A stretch of DNA of 54,296 nt from positions 1 through 54,296 of the forward strand of contig NZ_CAMLHF010000010.1 of assembly GCF_946479715.1 (NCBI RefSeq). The letters run 5' to 3'. Both the position numbers and the translations under genes were made by a program. Source of the DNA: an uncultured Pedobacter sp. (GTDB taxonomy: Bacteria > Bacteroidota > Bacteroidia > Sphingobacteriales > Sphingobacteriaceae). Positions 9,261 to 17,718 of the stretch are shown here, one piece after another; position 1 is the first letter of the stretch, and each line of letters starts with the position of its first letter. The notes under the pieces were generated by a model. That model saw only the letters and a list, made by a program, of their open reading frames with translations, did not search any database and was not told where the DNA came from.

Positions 9261-9998
9261 ATGAAAATATTAGTTTGTATCAGTAATGTGCCCGACACAA
9301 CAACAAAAATAACTTTTACTAATGATAATACACAATTCAATACCTCAGGTGTACAATTTATTGTTAACCCTTATGATGAGATTGCCTTATCAAGAGCTAT
9401 TGAACTTTGTGAGGGTGGTAAAGGAACGGTAACCGTAATAAATGTTGGAGAAAGCCAGACAGAACCAACCATAAGAAAAGCACTTGCTATTGGTGCTGAC
9501 GACGCCGTTAGAATTAATGCGATTCCAAGAGATGCTTATTTTACAGCCTATCAGATAGCAGAATACGCTAAAACTACTGAATTTGATATGATCCTTTGCG
9601 GTCGCGAATCTATAGACTATAATGGATCTCAGGTTGCAGCAATGATTGGCGAATTCCTTGACATCCCGTCTATTTCTATCATCAAAAAATTAGATTATGA
9701 TGGAACAACTGCAACAATTGACCGCGAGATTGAAGGTGGTAAGGAAGTTGTTTCTGTAACTGGCAAGTTTATTGCAAGTTGTGCAGAGGGAACTGCTGAA
9801 CCTAAAATACCTAACATGAGAGGCATTATGTCTGCACGAACTAAACCTCTTGTAGTGGTTGAAGCCAAAGAAATTGAACAGGTTGCTAAAGTTCAGCAAT
9901 TTGAAACTCCTCCTCCACGTGGTGCAGTTAAACTGATCCCTGCCGAAGAGACCGCTAAATTAATTGACTTATTACATCAGGAGGCTAAAGTTATCTAA
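9261..9998 (+). CDS. etfB: Electron transfer flavoprotein beta subunit
   Basis: Beta subunit of the heterodimeric ETF, which carries electrons from acyl-CoA dehydrogenases to the respiratory chain. The 245 residues are the usual length. It begins with the family signature MKILVCISNVPDTT, contains VNPYDEIALSRAIEL and the CGRESIDYNGSQVAAMIGEFLDIP segment, and ends in the alpha-interacting tail. It is followed by etfA after 45 bases in the same direction, the standard arrangement. Membership of the housekeeping (non-bifurcating) group is likely because no dehydrogenase or fix genes are adjacent. Confidence 0.94.
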   Translation: MKILVCISNVPDTTTKITFTNDNTQFNTSGVQFIVNPYDEIALSRAIELCEGGKGTVTVINVGESQTEPTIRKALAIGADDAVRINAIPRDAYFTAYQIAEYAKTTEFDMILCGRESIDYNGSQVAAMIGEFLDIPSISIIKKLDYDGTTATIDREIEGGKEVVSVTGKFIASCAEGTAEPKIPNMRGIMSARTKPLVVVEAKEIEQVAKVQQFETPPPRGAVKLIPAEETAKLIDLLHQEAKVI

Positions 9999-10043
9999 CT
10001 GAAGTTCTATTTCAGAGTTTAAAAATTATTTAATAAAGATCGT

Positions 10044-11015
10044 ATGTCAGTTTTAGTATATGTAGAACAAGTAGATGGCAAATTTAAGAAATCTGTTTTC
10101 GAGGCAGTATCTTATGCAAAAGCCATTGCAGATAAACAAGGTGGTGGTTTAACCGCTATATCTATTGGTAATGTTGATGAAAATGAACTTAAAGCATTAG
10201 GTAAATACGGAGCTTCTAAAGTTTTAAATGTTTCTAATGATCAGCTTAAGAATTTCGTAAATCAGGCATATGCCTCAATTATTGCTGAAGCAGCAAAAAA
10301 AGAAAATGCAGACGTTGTTGTCTTATCTAACTCTTTCTCAGGAAAAGGCTTAGCTCCCCGTGTCGCTGTTAAACTTAAAGCCGGATTAGTAGATGGAGCG
10401 GTAGAATTACCTCAGTTGGATGGCGGTAAGTTTCTTGTTAAAAAGACTGCTTTCTCGGGTAAAGCTTTTGCAGTTACAGAATTAACTTCAGCAGTTAAAA
10501 TTATAGCTTTAAATCCGAATGCGTTTGGTGTTAAAGAATCAGCAGTTGATGCAACTGTTGAGGCGTTTAGTCCGGAAATTAAAGCAACTGATCTTACTGC
10601 TATCGTTAAAGAAATAGTAAGAGCAACCAATAAGGTTTCCTTACCTGATGCAGAACTTGTTGTATCGGCAGGAAGAGGATTAAAAGGTCCTGAAAACTGG
10701 GGAATGATTGAGGAACTGGCCGACCTTCTTGGTGCAGCAACTGCTTGTTCTAAACCAGTTTCTGATGCTGACTGGAGACCACACTCGGAACACGTTGGTC
10801 AGACAGGTATCGCCATCAGTCCGAACTTATATATTGCAATAGGTATTTCAGGCGCAATACAACATTTAGCCGGTGTTAGCTCATCTAAAGTTATTGTTGT
10901 AATTAACAAAGATCCTGAAGCACCTTTCTTTAAAGTAGCCGATTACGGAATTGTTGGCGACGCATTTGAAGTTGTTCCAAAATTAATAGAAGCATTAAAA
11001 GCACATAAAGGTTAA
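10044..11015 (+). CDS. etfA: Electron transfer flavoprotein alpha subunit
   Basis: Partner of EtfB and the FAD-binding subunit. The N-terminal domain (VLVYVEQVDGKFKKS) is followed by the C-terminal FAD domain. Its signature begins at SAGRGLKGPENWGMIEELA and continues with the PHSEHVGQTG segment, the LYIAIGISGAIQHLAG segment and the DYGIVGDAFEV tail. At 323 residues it is full length. It ends five bases before a strong 12-bp stem that sits in front of the next gene. Confidence 0.95.
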   Translation: MSVLVYVEQVDGKFKKSVFEAVSYAKAIADKQGGGLTAISIGNVDENELKALGKYGASKVLNVSNDQLKNFVNQAYASIIAEAAKKENADVVVLSNSFSGKGLAPRVAVKLKAGLVDGAVELPQLDGGKFLVKKTAFSGKAFAVTELTSAVKIIALNPNAFGVKESAVDATVEAFSPEIKATDLTAIVKEIVRATNKVSLPDAELVVSAGRGLKGPENWGMIEELADLLGAATACSKPVSDADWRPHSEHVGQTGIAISPNLYIAIGISGAIQHLAGVSSSKVIVVINKDPEAPFFKVADYGIVGDAFEVVPKLIEALKAHKG

Positions 11016-11019
11016 TTAA

Positions 11020-11054
11020 ATATCCGGCAAGTGCAGATTGCCCTTGCCGGATAT
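11020..11054 (+). promoter_or_regulatory. Strong 12-bp hairpin between etfA and the BFN gene
   Basis: The arms ATATCCGGCAAG (11020-11031) and CTTGCCGGATAT (11043-11054) are perfectly complementary around an 11-nt loop. No T-tract follows (next bases TACTTA), and the stem ends eight bases before ATG 11063. It could stop etfBA transcripts, act as an mRNA 3'-end stem, or occlude initiation of the downstream gene. Confidence 0.55.
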
Positions 11055-11062
11055 TACTTAAT

Positions 11063-11677
11063 ATGAAAAAAGTAAAACTCGATATTGTTGGTTTATCCTA
11101 TAGCCAAACTCAATCAGGAGCTTATGCTCTGGTTCTTGGCGAAGTAAACGGAAGAAGACGTTTGCCTATAATTATTGGCGCCTTTGAAGCACAGGCCATT
11201 GCTATAGAAATTGAAAAAATGACGCCAAGCAGGCCATTAACTCATGATCTGTTCAAAACATTTGCCCAGACTTATAATATTGAAATACAGGAAGTTTTGA
11301 TTTATAACTTGGTAGAAGGTGTCTTTTTTGCAAAACTGATCTGTACTGATGGTGAAACCACTCATGAAATAGATGCCCGCACATCAGACGCAATAGCTTT
11401 GGCTGTTCGTTTTAATGCCGCTATCTATACCTATGAATTCATTTTATCTTCAGCAGGAATCGTAATTGAGGGAAATGATTTCCTATTTCTTGAAAACATA
11501 GACAGCATTCCAAAAGAACAGGGCTCAGAAGACATCAGCACTTCAATTCCAGGCACTAATTACAAAGCTTTGAGCATGGAAGAACTGCAGCAAAAACTTC
11601 AGGATGCGATTACTGAAGAAGCTTATGAGAAGGCTGCAAGAATTCGTGATGAAATAAATAAAAGAAATTCAGCTTAA
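11063..11677 (+). CDS. Bifunctional nuclease (BFN/DUF151) domain protein with UVR motif
   Basis: The N-terminal DUF151 domain (residues 1-140) shows KLDIVGLSYSQTQSGAYAL, GRRRLPIIIGAFEAQAIAI, RPLTHDLF and the DARTSDAIALAVR motif. The C-terminal residues 165-204 form a UvrB/UvrC-type UVR helical hairpin (MEELQQKLQDAITEEAYEKAARIRDEI). Plant members of DUF151 have DNase and RNase activity; for bacterial UVR-fused forms the role is not settled. The fused 204-residue form is widespread in Bacteroidota. A strong hairpin stands directly before its start. Confidence 0.85.
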   Translation: MKKVKLDIVGLSYSQTQSGAYALVLGEVNGRRRLPIIIGAFEAQAIAIEIEKMTPSRPLTHDLFKTFAQTYNIEIQEVLIYNLVEGVFFAKLICTDGETTHEIDARTSDAIALAVRFNAAIYTYEFILSSAGIVIEGNDFLFLENIDSIPKEQGSEDISTSIPGTNYKALSMEELQQKLQDAITEEAYEKAARIRDEINKRNSA

Positions 11678-11737
11678 CAATTTTAAAATAGTTCTATATT
11701 CAGCCATTACTTTAAAAAACCAACTAAACTATTATTT

Positions 11738-13003
11738 ATGAATGTTAAGTTTCGCTTAACTCTAATGAATTTTTTACAATTCTTTATATGGGGTTCCTGG
11801 CTCATTACTATTGGAGTTTATTGGTTTCAAAATAAAAGATGGTCTGGTTCAGAGTTTGGAGCAATCTTCTCTACCATGGGTATTTCTGCTATTTTTATGC
11901 CCGCCCTTATGGGTATCATTTCCGATCGTTTTATTAACGCAGAGAAACTATATGGAATTTTACACATCCTTGGGGCAGTAAGCCTTTTTTCTTTGCCTCT
12001 TGTAGATAATCCAACAACCTTTTTCTGGGTTATACTAGTAAACATGTTCTTTTACATGCCAACGCTATCCCTATCTATTACAGTAGCTTATTCAGCATTA
12101 AAAAGCGCTCAGAAAGATGTTGTAAAAGATTATCCACCTATCAGGATTTGGGGAACCATCGGATTTATTGCCGCTTTATGGGTGGTAAGTCTTTCAGGAA
12201 ACGAGGCATCCTCTAATCAATTTTATATTGCTTCTGCTGTTTCCCTGGCTTTAGGAATCTATGCCTTTACATTACCTAAATGTCCTCCTCTTGCCAACAG
12301 AATTGATTCGAAATCATTTGTTGATGCACTCGGCTTAAGGGCATTTACTTTATTTAAGCAAAAGAAATTTGCTGTATTTTTCTTTTTCTCTATGTTTTTA
12401 GGTGCAGCTCTACAGCTTACCAATGCTTACGGCGATACCTATTTGCACGACTTTAAAAATATACCGGAATACGAAAACCTGCTCGCCGTTAAATACCCTG
12501 CAATTATAATGTCCATTTCTCAGATATCTGAGACACTGTTTATCCTTGCAATACCTTTTTTCTTAAGGAAATTCGGAATTAAGTATGTGATGTTACTCAG
12601 TATGTTAGCCTGGGTGCTAAGATTTGGTCTTTTCGCTTTTGCTGATCCTGCAGGAGGTTTATGGATGATCATCTTATCTTGTATCGTTTACGGTATGGCT
12701 TTCGACTTTTTCAATATCTCGGGATCCTTATTTATGGAAACTCAAATTGATGCCACAATAAGAGGTAGCGCACAAGGCCTATTCATGATGATGGTAAACG
12801 GTTTTGGAGCACTTTTTGGAAGTTTTACAAGCGGGTTAATTATCGATAAGTTTTTTACTTATGCCGACCATAGTAAGGATTGGCAGGGAATCTGGATTAC
12901 CTTTGCATCATATGCACTAGTACTTGCTGTTATTTTTCCTTTTATTTTCAAGTATAAACATAACCGTGCAGAGGAATCAGCTATAAAAGCAATGAGCCAC
13001 TAA
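11738..13003 (+). CDS. MFS nucleoside permease (NupG/XapB-like nucleoside:H+ symporter family)
   Basis: A 12-helix major-facilitator protein of 421 residues in the inner membrane. The N-terminal segment LMNFLQFFIWGSWLITIGVY and the FMPALMGIISDRFINAEKLYG loop are typical of the nucleoside:proton symporter family, as is VKDYPPIRIWGTIGFIAALW between helices 4 and 5. It lies 60 bases after the BFN gene, probably with independent expression. The transported nucleoside cannot be told from sequence, and assignment as a nucleoside carrier rests on family similarity. Confidence 0.82.
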   Translation: MNVKFRLTLMNFLQFFIWGSWLITIGVYWFQNKRWSGSEFGAIFSTMGISAIFMPALMGIISDRFINAEKLYGILHILGAVSLFSLPLVDNPTTFFWVILVNMFFYMPTLSLSITVAYSALKSAQKDVVKDYPPIRIWGTIGFIAALWVVSLSGNEASSNQFYIASAVSLALGIYAFTLPKCPPLANRIDSKSFVDALGLRAFTLFKQKKFAVFFFFSMFLGAALQLTNAYGDTYLHDFKNIPEYENLLAVKYPAIIMSISQISETLFILAIPFFLRKFGIKYVMLLSMLAWVLRFGLFAFADPAGGLWMIILSCIVYGMAFDFFNISGSLFMETQIDATIRGSAQGLFMMMVNGFGALFGSFTSGLIIDKFFTYADHSKDWQGIWITFASYALVLAVIFPFIFKYKHNRAEESAIKAMSH

Positions 13004-13047
13004 GTCAATTGTTTTAGGATTTTTTAGTAACCGTTTTTAATAGATTT

Positions 13048-14181
13048 ATGTCGACTGGTAAATATAGAAAAGAACATAATTGCCTCAATTGCGGGCAAAA
13101 TGTAGAAAAACATTATTGCAGTAATTGCGGACAAGCTAATCTGGAGCTTAAAGAAAATTTCTGGCAGTTCATAAGTCACAGTATTGCCCATTATTTCCAC
13201 TTCGACAATAAGTTTTTTCAAACATTATCGCCCTTACTTACAAAACCGGGAGAAGTTACACTGGATTATTTAGCTGGTAAAAGAGCCAGATACATCAATC
13301 CAATTAGCATGTATATCTTTGTTTCTATTGTTTATTTCATTGTAGTTCCAAATAAATTGGAGCATAAAACCGAAGCAGTAGAATTTCATTCTTCTGCAAG
13401 TAAGGATTCAGCAAAATCAAAAACAGAAGCGTTAAAAGAAACTTTAGAGGATGGGGACTTTGAGGATGATTCTTTTATTGGAAAATCGGCAACCTATGTG
13501 CAAAGAAAACTTGACTTAGCCGAATTTAAATCACTTAGTTTCTCAGATCAGGAAGAGAAAATTACTGAACTTAAACATACAATAGATAGTTTAAAGACCA
13601 ATGAATACGATGATGTGTTAAGGTCTTATGAGAAATCACACATTATTAAACAAGACAGTACTTATAGTTCATACTTGCTAAGACAGCAGAAACTAAATGA
13701 AGCAGATCGTGATTCCTGGATTGATAGAATTTTTAAGAAACGTGAAATTGCTATAAACCAAAAATCAGCTTCCGGAAACTGGTCTGTTAAGGAAGAACTT
13801 GAACATTACAGACCTAAACAATACTTCTTATTAATGCCTTTACTGGCTTTATTTATTATGTGGAATTTCAGAAGAAACCACATCTATTATTTAGATCACC
13901 TTATATTTACTATACACGGAACAACTGCTTTTTTTATTACCCAAATAGTTACAGTTCCTTTGAGGAGAGATTTATTTGGTATGGAATCCTCCATAAGTGA
14001 TCTCATTAAGTGGGCGGTAACTATTGGGATTATCTGGTATCTCTATAAAGCGCTAACTGTATTCTACCAGCGTTCCAGAAAAGTGACCATTAAGAAAATG
14101 ATAACACTCTGCTTCTTGTATATGATGGCAGCTTTCATTTCCGAATGGATAATTGAGCGATTCATATATTACTTTGTATAA
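13048..14181 (+). CDS. DUF3667 zinc-ribbon membrane protein
   Basis: The protein has 377 residues. An N-terminal zinc ribbon (CLNCGQNVEKHYCSNCGQ, residues about 11-28) is followed by the conserved block FDNKFFQTLSPLLTKPGEV and KRARYINPISMYIFVS leading into a first membrane helix. A long charged segment (about residues 110-260) separates it from three or four C-terminal membrane helices starting at YFLLMPLLALFIMW. This is the layout of DUF3667, a Bacteroidota family of unknown function. It starts 44 bases after the permease and ends at a bidirectional terminator shared with gltA. Confidence 0.85.
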   Translation: MSTGKYRKEHNCLNCGQNVEKHYCSNCGQANLELKENFWQFISHSIAHYFHFDNKFFQTLSPLLTKPGEVTLDYLAGKRARYINPISMYIFVSIVYFIVVPNKLEHKTEAVEFHSSASKDSAKSKTEALKETLEDGDFEDDSFIGKSATYVQRKLDLAEFKSLSFSDQEEKITELKHTIDSLKTNEYDDVLRSYEKSHIIKQDSTYSSYLLRQQKLNEADRDSWIDRIFKKREIAINQKSASGNWSVKEELEHYRPKQYFLLMPLLALFIMWNFRRNHIYYLDHLIFTIHGTTAFFITQIVTVPLRRDLFGMESSISDLIKWAVTIGIIWYLYKALTVFYQRSRKVTIKKMITLCFLYMMAAFISEWIIERFIYYFV

Positions 14182-14190
14182 TAAATAAAA

Positions 14191-14220
14191 AAACCTTAGC
14201 TGCTTAGCTAAGGTTTTTTT
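14191..14220. terminator. Bidirectional terminator between the DUF3667 gene and gltA
   Basis: A perfect 10-bp stem, AAACCTTAGC (14191-14200) with GCTAAGGTTT (14207-14216), has loop TGCTTA and is flanked by A7 on the left and T7 on the right. It therefore works as an intrinsic terminator in both directions for the two convergent genes. Confidence 0.9.
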
Positions 14221-14240
14221 ATTTAAGATATATGCTTAAT

Positions 14241-15530
14241 CTATTTTCTATTTTCTATACCAATAAATTCTCTATTTGTGTGACCTACATATATTTGACG
14301 TGGACGGCCTATAGGCTCTTTATTTTCGTGCATTTCTTTCCACTGAGCAATCCATCCTGGTAAACGACCCAGAGCAAAAAGAACTGTAAACATATCTGTT
14401 GGGAAACCAAGTGCTCTGTAAATAATACCCGAATAGAAATCAACATTAGGATAAAGCTTACGCTCAACAAAGTACGGGTCACTTAATGCAGTTTCTTCTA
14501 ATTTTTTAGCAATTTCTAAAACAGGATCATCAATACCTAATTTCTCTAAAATATCATCACATGCCTTTTTAATGATTTTAGCTCTTGGATCAAAGTTTTT
14601 GTAAACTCTGTGACCAAAACCCATCATGCGGAAAGGATCATTCTTATCTTTTGCTTTGTTGATCCATTTTTCAGTGTCACCGCCATCCTCTTTGATGCGC
14701 TCTAGCATTTCTATAACGGCTTGGTTAGCTCCTCCGTGTAATGGTCCCCATAGGGCATCAATCCCTGCAGATACCGAAGCGTATAAATTACAATCAGAAG
14801 AACCCACCATTCTTACAGTTGATGCAGAGCAGTTTTGCTCATGATCAGCATGAAGAATAAGCAATGTGTTCATTGCGCTAACTACCACTGGATCTATTTC
14901 TATTTCTTCGGTACGTTGCCCAAAGATCATATTTAAGAAATTGCTAACGTAATCGAACTTATTTTTAGGATAAATAAGTGGATGACCTAATGATTTTTTA
15001 TAAATGAAAGATACAATTGTAGGAAATTTAGCCAACAACTTAATCATAGTTAAATCCATCGTTTCTGCTGATGAATTTGCATTTAATGATTCAGGATAAA
15101 ATGTTGACAATGAACAAACCAATGAAGACAATTGCGCCATTGGATGAGACTTTGAAGGATATCCATCAAGGAATTTCTTCATATCCTCATGAATTAACGT
15201 ATGTCTGCTAATTTGAGCTTGAAAATCGTTCAGTTCATTTTGTTTAGGTAAATCTCCATATATAAGTAAATATGCTACTTCAAGAAATGTTGATTTTTCC
15301 GCTAATTCTTCAATTGGATAACCACGATATTTTAGAACTCCCTTTTCACCGTCAAGAAAAGTAATGGCACTTTTTGTTGACCCAGTATTTTTATAGCCAA
15401 AATCTAAAGTAATATGACCTGTTAAGTCTCTAAGTTTGGAAATATCTATGGCCTTCTCTCCTTCGGAACCTGTTATAACCGGGAATTCGTATACCTTCCC
15501 ATCAATCTTAATTTCTGCAATATCTGACAT
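14241..15530 (-). CDS. gltA: Citrate synthase
   Basis: It condenses acetyl-CoA with oxaloacetate at entry to the TCA cycle. At 429 residues it resembles hexameric bacterial (type II) enzymes. Visible signatures include the catalytic-His region GPLHGGANQAVIEML, the FGHRVYKNFDPRA motif, and the Asp-containing NVDFYSGIIYRALGFP near the C-terminus. The N-terminal small beta domain (KIDGKVYEFPVITGSEG) is the extension seen in Gram-negative enzymes. It is monocistronic, with its own promoter and a shared terminator. Confidence 0.96.
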   Translation of the reverse strand: MSDIAEIKIDGKVYEFPVITGSEGEKAIDISKLRDLTGHITLDFGYKNTGSTKSAITFLDGEKGVLKYRGYPIEELAEKSTFLEVAYLLIYGDLPKQNELNDFQAQISRHTLIHEDMKKFLDGYPSKSHPMAQLSSLVCSLSTFYPESLNANSSAETMDLTMIKLLAKFPTIVSFIYKKSLGHPLIYPKNKFDYVSNFLNMIFGQRTEEIEIDPVVVSAMNTLLILHADHEQNCSASTVRMVGSSDCNLYASVSAGIDALWGPLHGGANQAVIEMLERIKEDGGDTEKWINKAKDKNDPFRMMGFGHRVYKNFDPRAKIIKKACDDILEKLGIDDPVLEIAKKLEETALSDPYFVERKLYPNVDFYSGIIYRALGFPTDMFTVLFALGRLPGWIAQWKEMHENKEPIGRPRQIYVGHTNREFIGIENRK

Positions 15531-15555
15531 ATATATATCTTAAATTTATAATAAA

Positions 15556-15563
15556 CAAAACTA
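15556..15563 (-). promoter_or_regulatory. -7 promoter box of gltA
   Basis: On the minus strand this reads TAGTTTTG (TAnnTTTG). It gives a leader of roughly 20 nt before the gltA ATG at 15530. No clear -33 TTTG is seen. Confidence 0.45.
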
Positions 15564-15652
15564 ACTAATCCTTTTCTATTAGCATTAAATCAACTATAAC
15601 AAAGCTGTTAAATAATTATTAAATGTGGGTCAAAATCAAGTAAGATTAATAA

Positions 15653-16189
15653 CTACTTATTGGGTTTGATCTCTTCTAAAACTGCGCCGCAATCCATCAT
15701 TTCATCTCCATAATAAGGGTTCTGAATCTGTTTTTCGGAAGCCAGCCAATCTCCTCCTTCTCCTTTATTGGCCATAGGGCAATGTTGAACATAAATAGAG
15801 CCATTTTTCAAATCAGCGTGTTTAAACATCGCAATTACATCTGAACTCAAATAAGTAAATTCTTTTCTTTGTGAGCCTATATCTTTGGCCGAAGCTATTT
15901 TTTCTGCAATTATAGCCGTATTCTCACAACCTGGAAAATTAGTAAGACTGGTTTTTAACTGAGTTGCTGCTTTTTGGGCATCTTCAAATTTTGATTCTAC
16001 TAAAGCATCTTTTAAATAGATATAACCATCATAAATATTTTGAACTTTACTATCGGTTAATTCAACAACAGCAGTAGTTGCTACCTTACTTTCAGATACA
16101 CTATCGGTTGAAGCTTGCGTATTTTTTTTATCTGTGTTTGTACAAGACAGAGCCATCAGAAGCACTCCGGCTGCAAGATATTTTTTCAT
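15653..16189 (-). CDS. DUF3347 lipoprotein
   Basis: A 178-residue secreted lipoprotein. The signal peptide MKKYLAAGVLLMALSC has its lipobox cysteine at residue 16, followed by a Thr/Ser-rich linker. The mature domain has the DUF3347 pattern: NIYDGYIYLKDALV helix, the second helix around FTYLSSDVIAMFK, and the C-terminal YVQHCPMANKGEGGDWLASE with Cys and Met ligand candidates. DUF3347 domains occur in copper-efflux proteins of Bacteroidota, so metal binding is plausible but unproven here. No copper genes are adjacent. Confidence 0.83.
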   Translation of the reverse strand: MKKYLAAGVLLMALSCTNTDKKNTQASTDSVSESKVATTAVVELTDSKVQNIYDGYIYLKDALVESKFEDAQKAATQLKTSLTNFPGCENTAIIAEKIASAKDIGSQRKEFTYLSSDVIAMFKHADLKNGSIYVQHCPMANKGEGGDWLASEKQIQNPYYGDEMMDCGAVLEEIKPNK

Positions 16190-16324
16190 ACTTATCTATA
16201 TTTTTATGAATCTATGAATCTATAGCTAGCTCTAAACCAGCAAATCATGCTTGTATAGGCCTAAAATAGCTCCATTACATTGTTTTTTTGGTTAAAATAC
16301 CTATTTTATATTTAAATAACTAAA

Positions 16325-16351
16325 AAAGCCCCTGAAAAAATCAGGGGCTTT
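16325..16351 (-). terminator. Terminator of the 16375 outer-membrane protein gene
   Basis: The stem AAAGCCCCTGA (16325-16335) with TCAGGGGCTTT (16341-16351) has an A5 loop. On the minus strand the stem is followed by TTTTTTA, a standard intrinsic terminator just downstream of the gene. Confidence 0.88.
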
Positions 16352-16374
16352 AAATAAAATATTCAATTTCAGCA

Positions 16375-16905
16375 TTATAACTTGAACCCGTAGGCAAGCC
16401 TCAGTGCAAACTGACCGTTAGCCGGTTGATAAGTGCTTGATGAGCTGTCTTGATGATAGCCTTCGTATCTGGCACTAATATCAACCCCACCTTTCCATGC
16501 ATACCCTAATCCTCCAGACCAGATTAATGCGGTTTTAGAGTTGTCCTTGATAGCAAAACCTGCTCCAATTTCTCCAAGCGCATACATAGATCCAATTGGG
16601 AAAACCTTGATCCCTCCTTTTGCAGGAATAAAATCATAATCGGTTCCATTGTCTTTGGCTATTAATCTGGTGTACCCACCTGTAGCAGTAATAGATACTT
16701 GTTTGGTCAGATCAAGCTGCAACCGGGCATCTGCTCCATATGAATTCTTAAACGGCGATCCGTCTTCTCCAATCCCTCCACTCACTCCAATTCCAAGCCT
16801 AACTCCTATTGGACTTTCCTCGCCCATGGTTTGCGCTTTTAATCCTGTTGACCCAAGTGCAACAAACATTGTTGCGATAACGAATAATTTAGTAATTTTT
16901 CTCAT
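16375..16905 (-). CDS. Small outer-membrane beta-barrel protein (paralogue of 17074 gene)
   Basis: A 176-residue protein with a signal peptide (MRKITKLFVIATMFVALGSTGLKAQ) and alternating beta strands ending RLAYGFKL, with an aromatic/hydrophobic terminal strand typical of OmpA- or OmpW-like eight-strand barrels. I start at ATG 16905; an in-frame TTG at 16920 adds five residues with no support. It shares ARLQ(L/F)D(L/V)(T/S)KQ(V/I)SI, GYTR/GYTH and the terminal YGFKL with the next gene upstream, so the two arose by tandem duplication. Each has its own terminator. No ligand or porin function can be inferred. Confidence 0.8.
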   Translation of the reverse strand: MRKITKLFVIATMFVALGSTGLKAQTMGEESPIGVRLGIGVSGGIGEDGSPFKNSYGADARLQLDLTKQVSITATGGYTRLIAKDNGTDYDFIPAKGGIKVFPIGSMYALGEIGAGFAIKDNSKTALIWSGGLGYAWKGGVDISARYEGYHQDSSSSTYQPANGQFALRLAYGFKL

Positions 16906-17024
16906 AACATTGATTTTCAAGTTGATAAAACATAAGTATGTTTAAGTAAGTATATTTACGTAAATAGCTTCAACTTGGTTTTAAGAAAATAATTTTTATA
17001 CCCTTAATAAATTATCCAACAAAA

Positions 17025-17052
17025 AGCCCTGCCTAAAAATTCAGGCAGGGCT
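17025..17052 (-). terminator. Terminator of the 17074 outer-membrane protein gene
   Basis: The stem AGCCCTGCCT (17025-17034) with AGGCAGGGCT (17043-17052) is followed on the minus strand by TTTTTG. It is an intrinsic terminator directly after the stop codon. Confidence 0.85.
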
Positions 17053-17073
17053 ATAAACTTTATTTGTTAAACA

Positions 17074-17577
17074 CTATAATTTAAATCCGTAGGCTACACG
17101 CAAGGCTACTTGTCCTATATTTCCTCCTCCTTTTGAAAGCCCTTCATATTTCACTCCTAAATCCAAACCATTGCTCCATGAATAACCTAGTGCAGGCGAA
17201 TAAAGAAATGAAGTTCCTGAACCATTAGTAACGCCGAAAGCAGCTCCCAACTCACCTAAACCGTAAAGACCAGAACCTGTTTCATCAAAGAATATCTTCA
17301 CACCAGCTTTTAGTGGAATATAACCAAAATCAGGCACATCAACTCCTGCCACTTCTTTTCCAAGAAAATGGGTATAACCCGTAGTTACGGGAATAGATAT
17401 TTGTTTCGACACATCAAACTGAAGTCTGGCATCTACACCAATCGCAAAACTATAACCATCATTTGTTGGAACACCCAGGTTCACTCCAATACCTAGTTTT
17501 TGAGCACTTGCATTAGTGGTAAAAAATAACGCCACTGCAGCTACTGCAGTCGCAAAGAATTTTGTAGAATTTTTCAT
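17074..17577 (-). CDS. Small outer-membrane beta-barrel protein (paralogue of 16375 gene)
   Basis: A 167-residue protein with signal peptide MKNSTKFFATAVAAVALFFTTNASAQ and glycine-rich amphipathic strands. It closes with ALRVAYGFKL, the terminal beta-signal shared with its neighbour. The shared DARLQFDVSKQISI and GYTHFLGKE segments show common origin with the 16375 protein. An eight-strand barrel in the outer membrane is likely. It has an independent terminator and its own ~140-bp upstream spacer. Function is unknown. Confidence 0.8.
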   Translation of the reverse strand: MKNSTKFFATAVAAVALFFTTNASAQKLGIGVNLGVPTNDGYSFAIGVDARLQFDVSKQISIPVTTGYTHFLGKEVAGVDVPDFGYIPLKAGVKIFFDETGSGLYGLGELGAAFGVTNGSGTSFLYSPALGYSWSNGLDLGVKYEGLSKGGGNIGQVALRVAYGFKL

Positions 17578-17718
17578 TTGATCGTTTATTTAAATTTAAT
17601 GCATAGTTTTTTTGCTATACACCTGATCATTTACAAATTGTATGCCATACATTGAAAAGAAATATATTATTAAAGAAATAACAACTTTTAAATTACACTA
17701 ACAATTATATCACATAGC

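Noticed and set aside
16200..16374. Possible sRNA or riboswitch between the DUF3347 and outer-membrane genes
   Set aside because: The only structure is the minus-strand terminator at 16325-16351; no other conserved-looking fold is visible.
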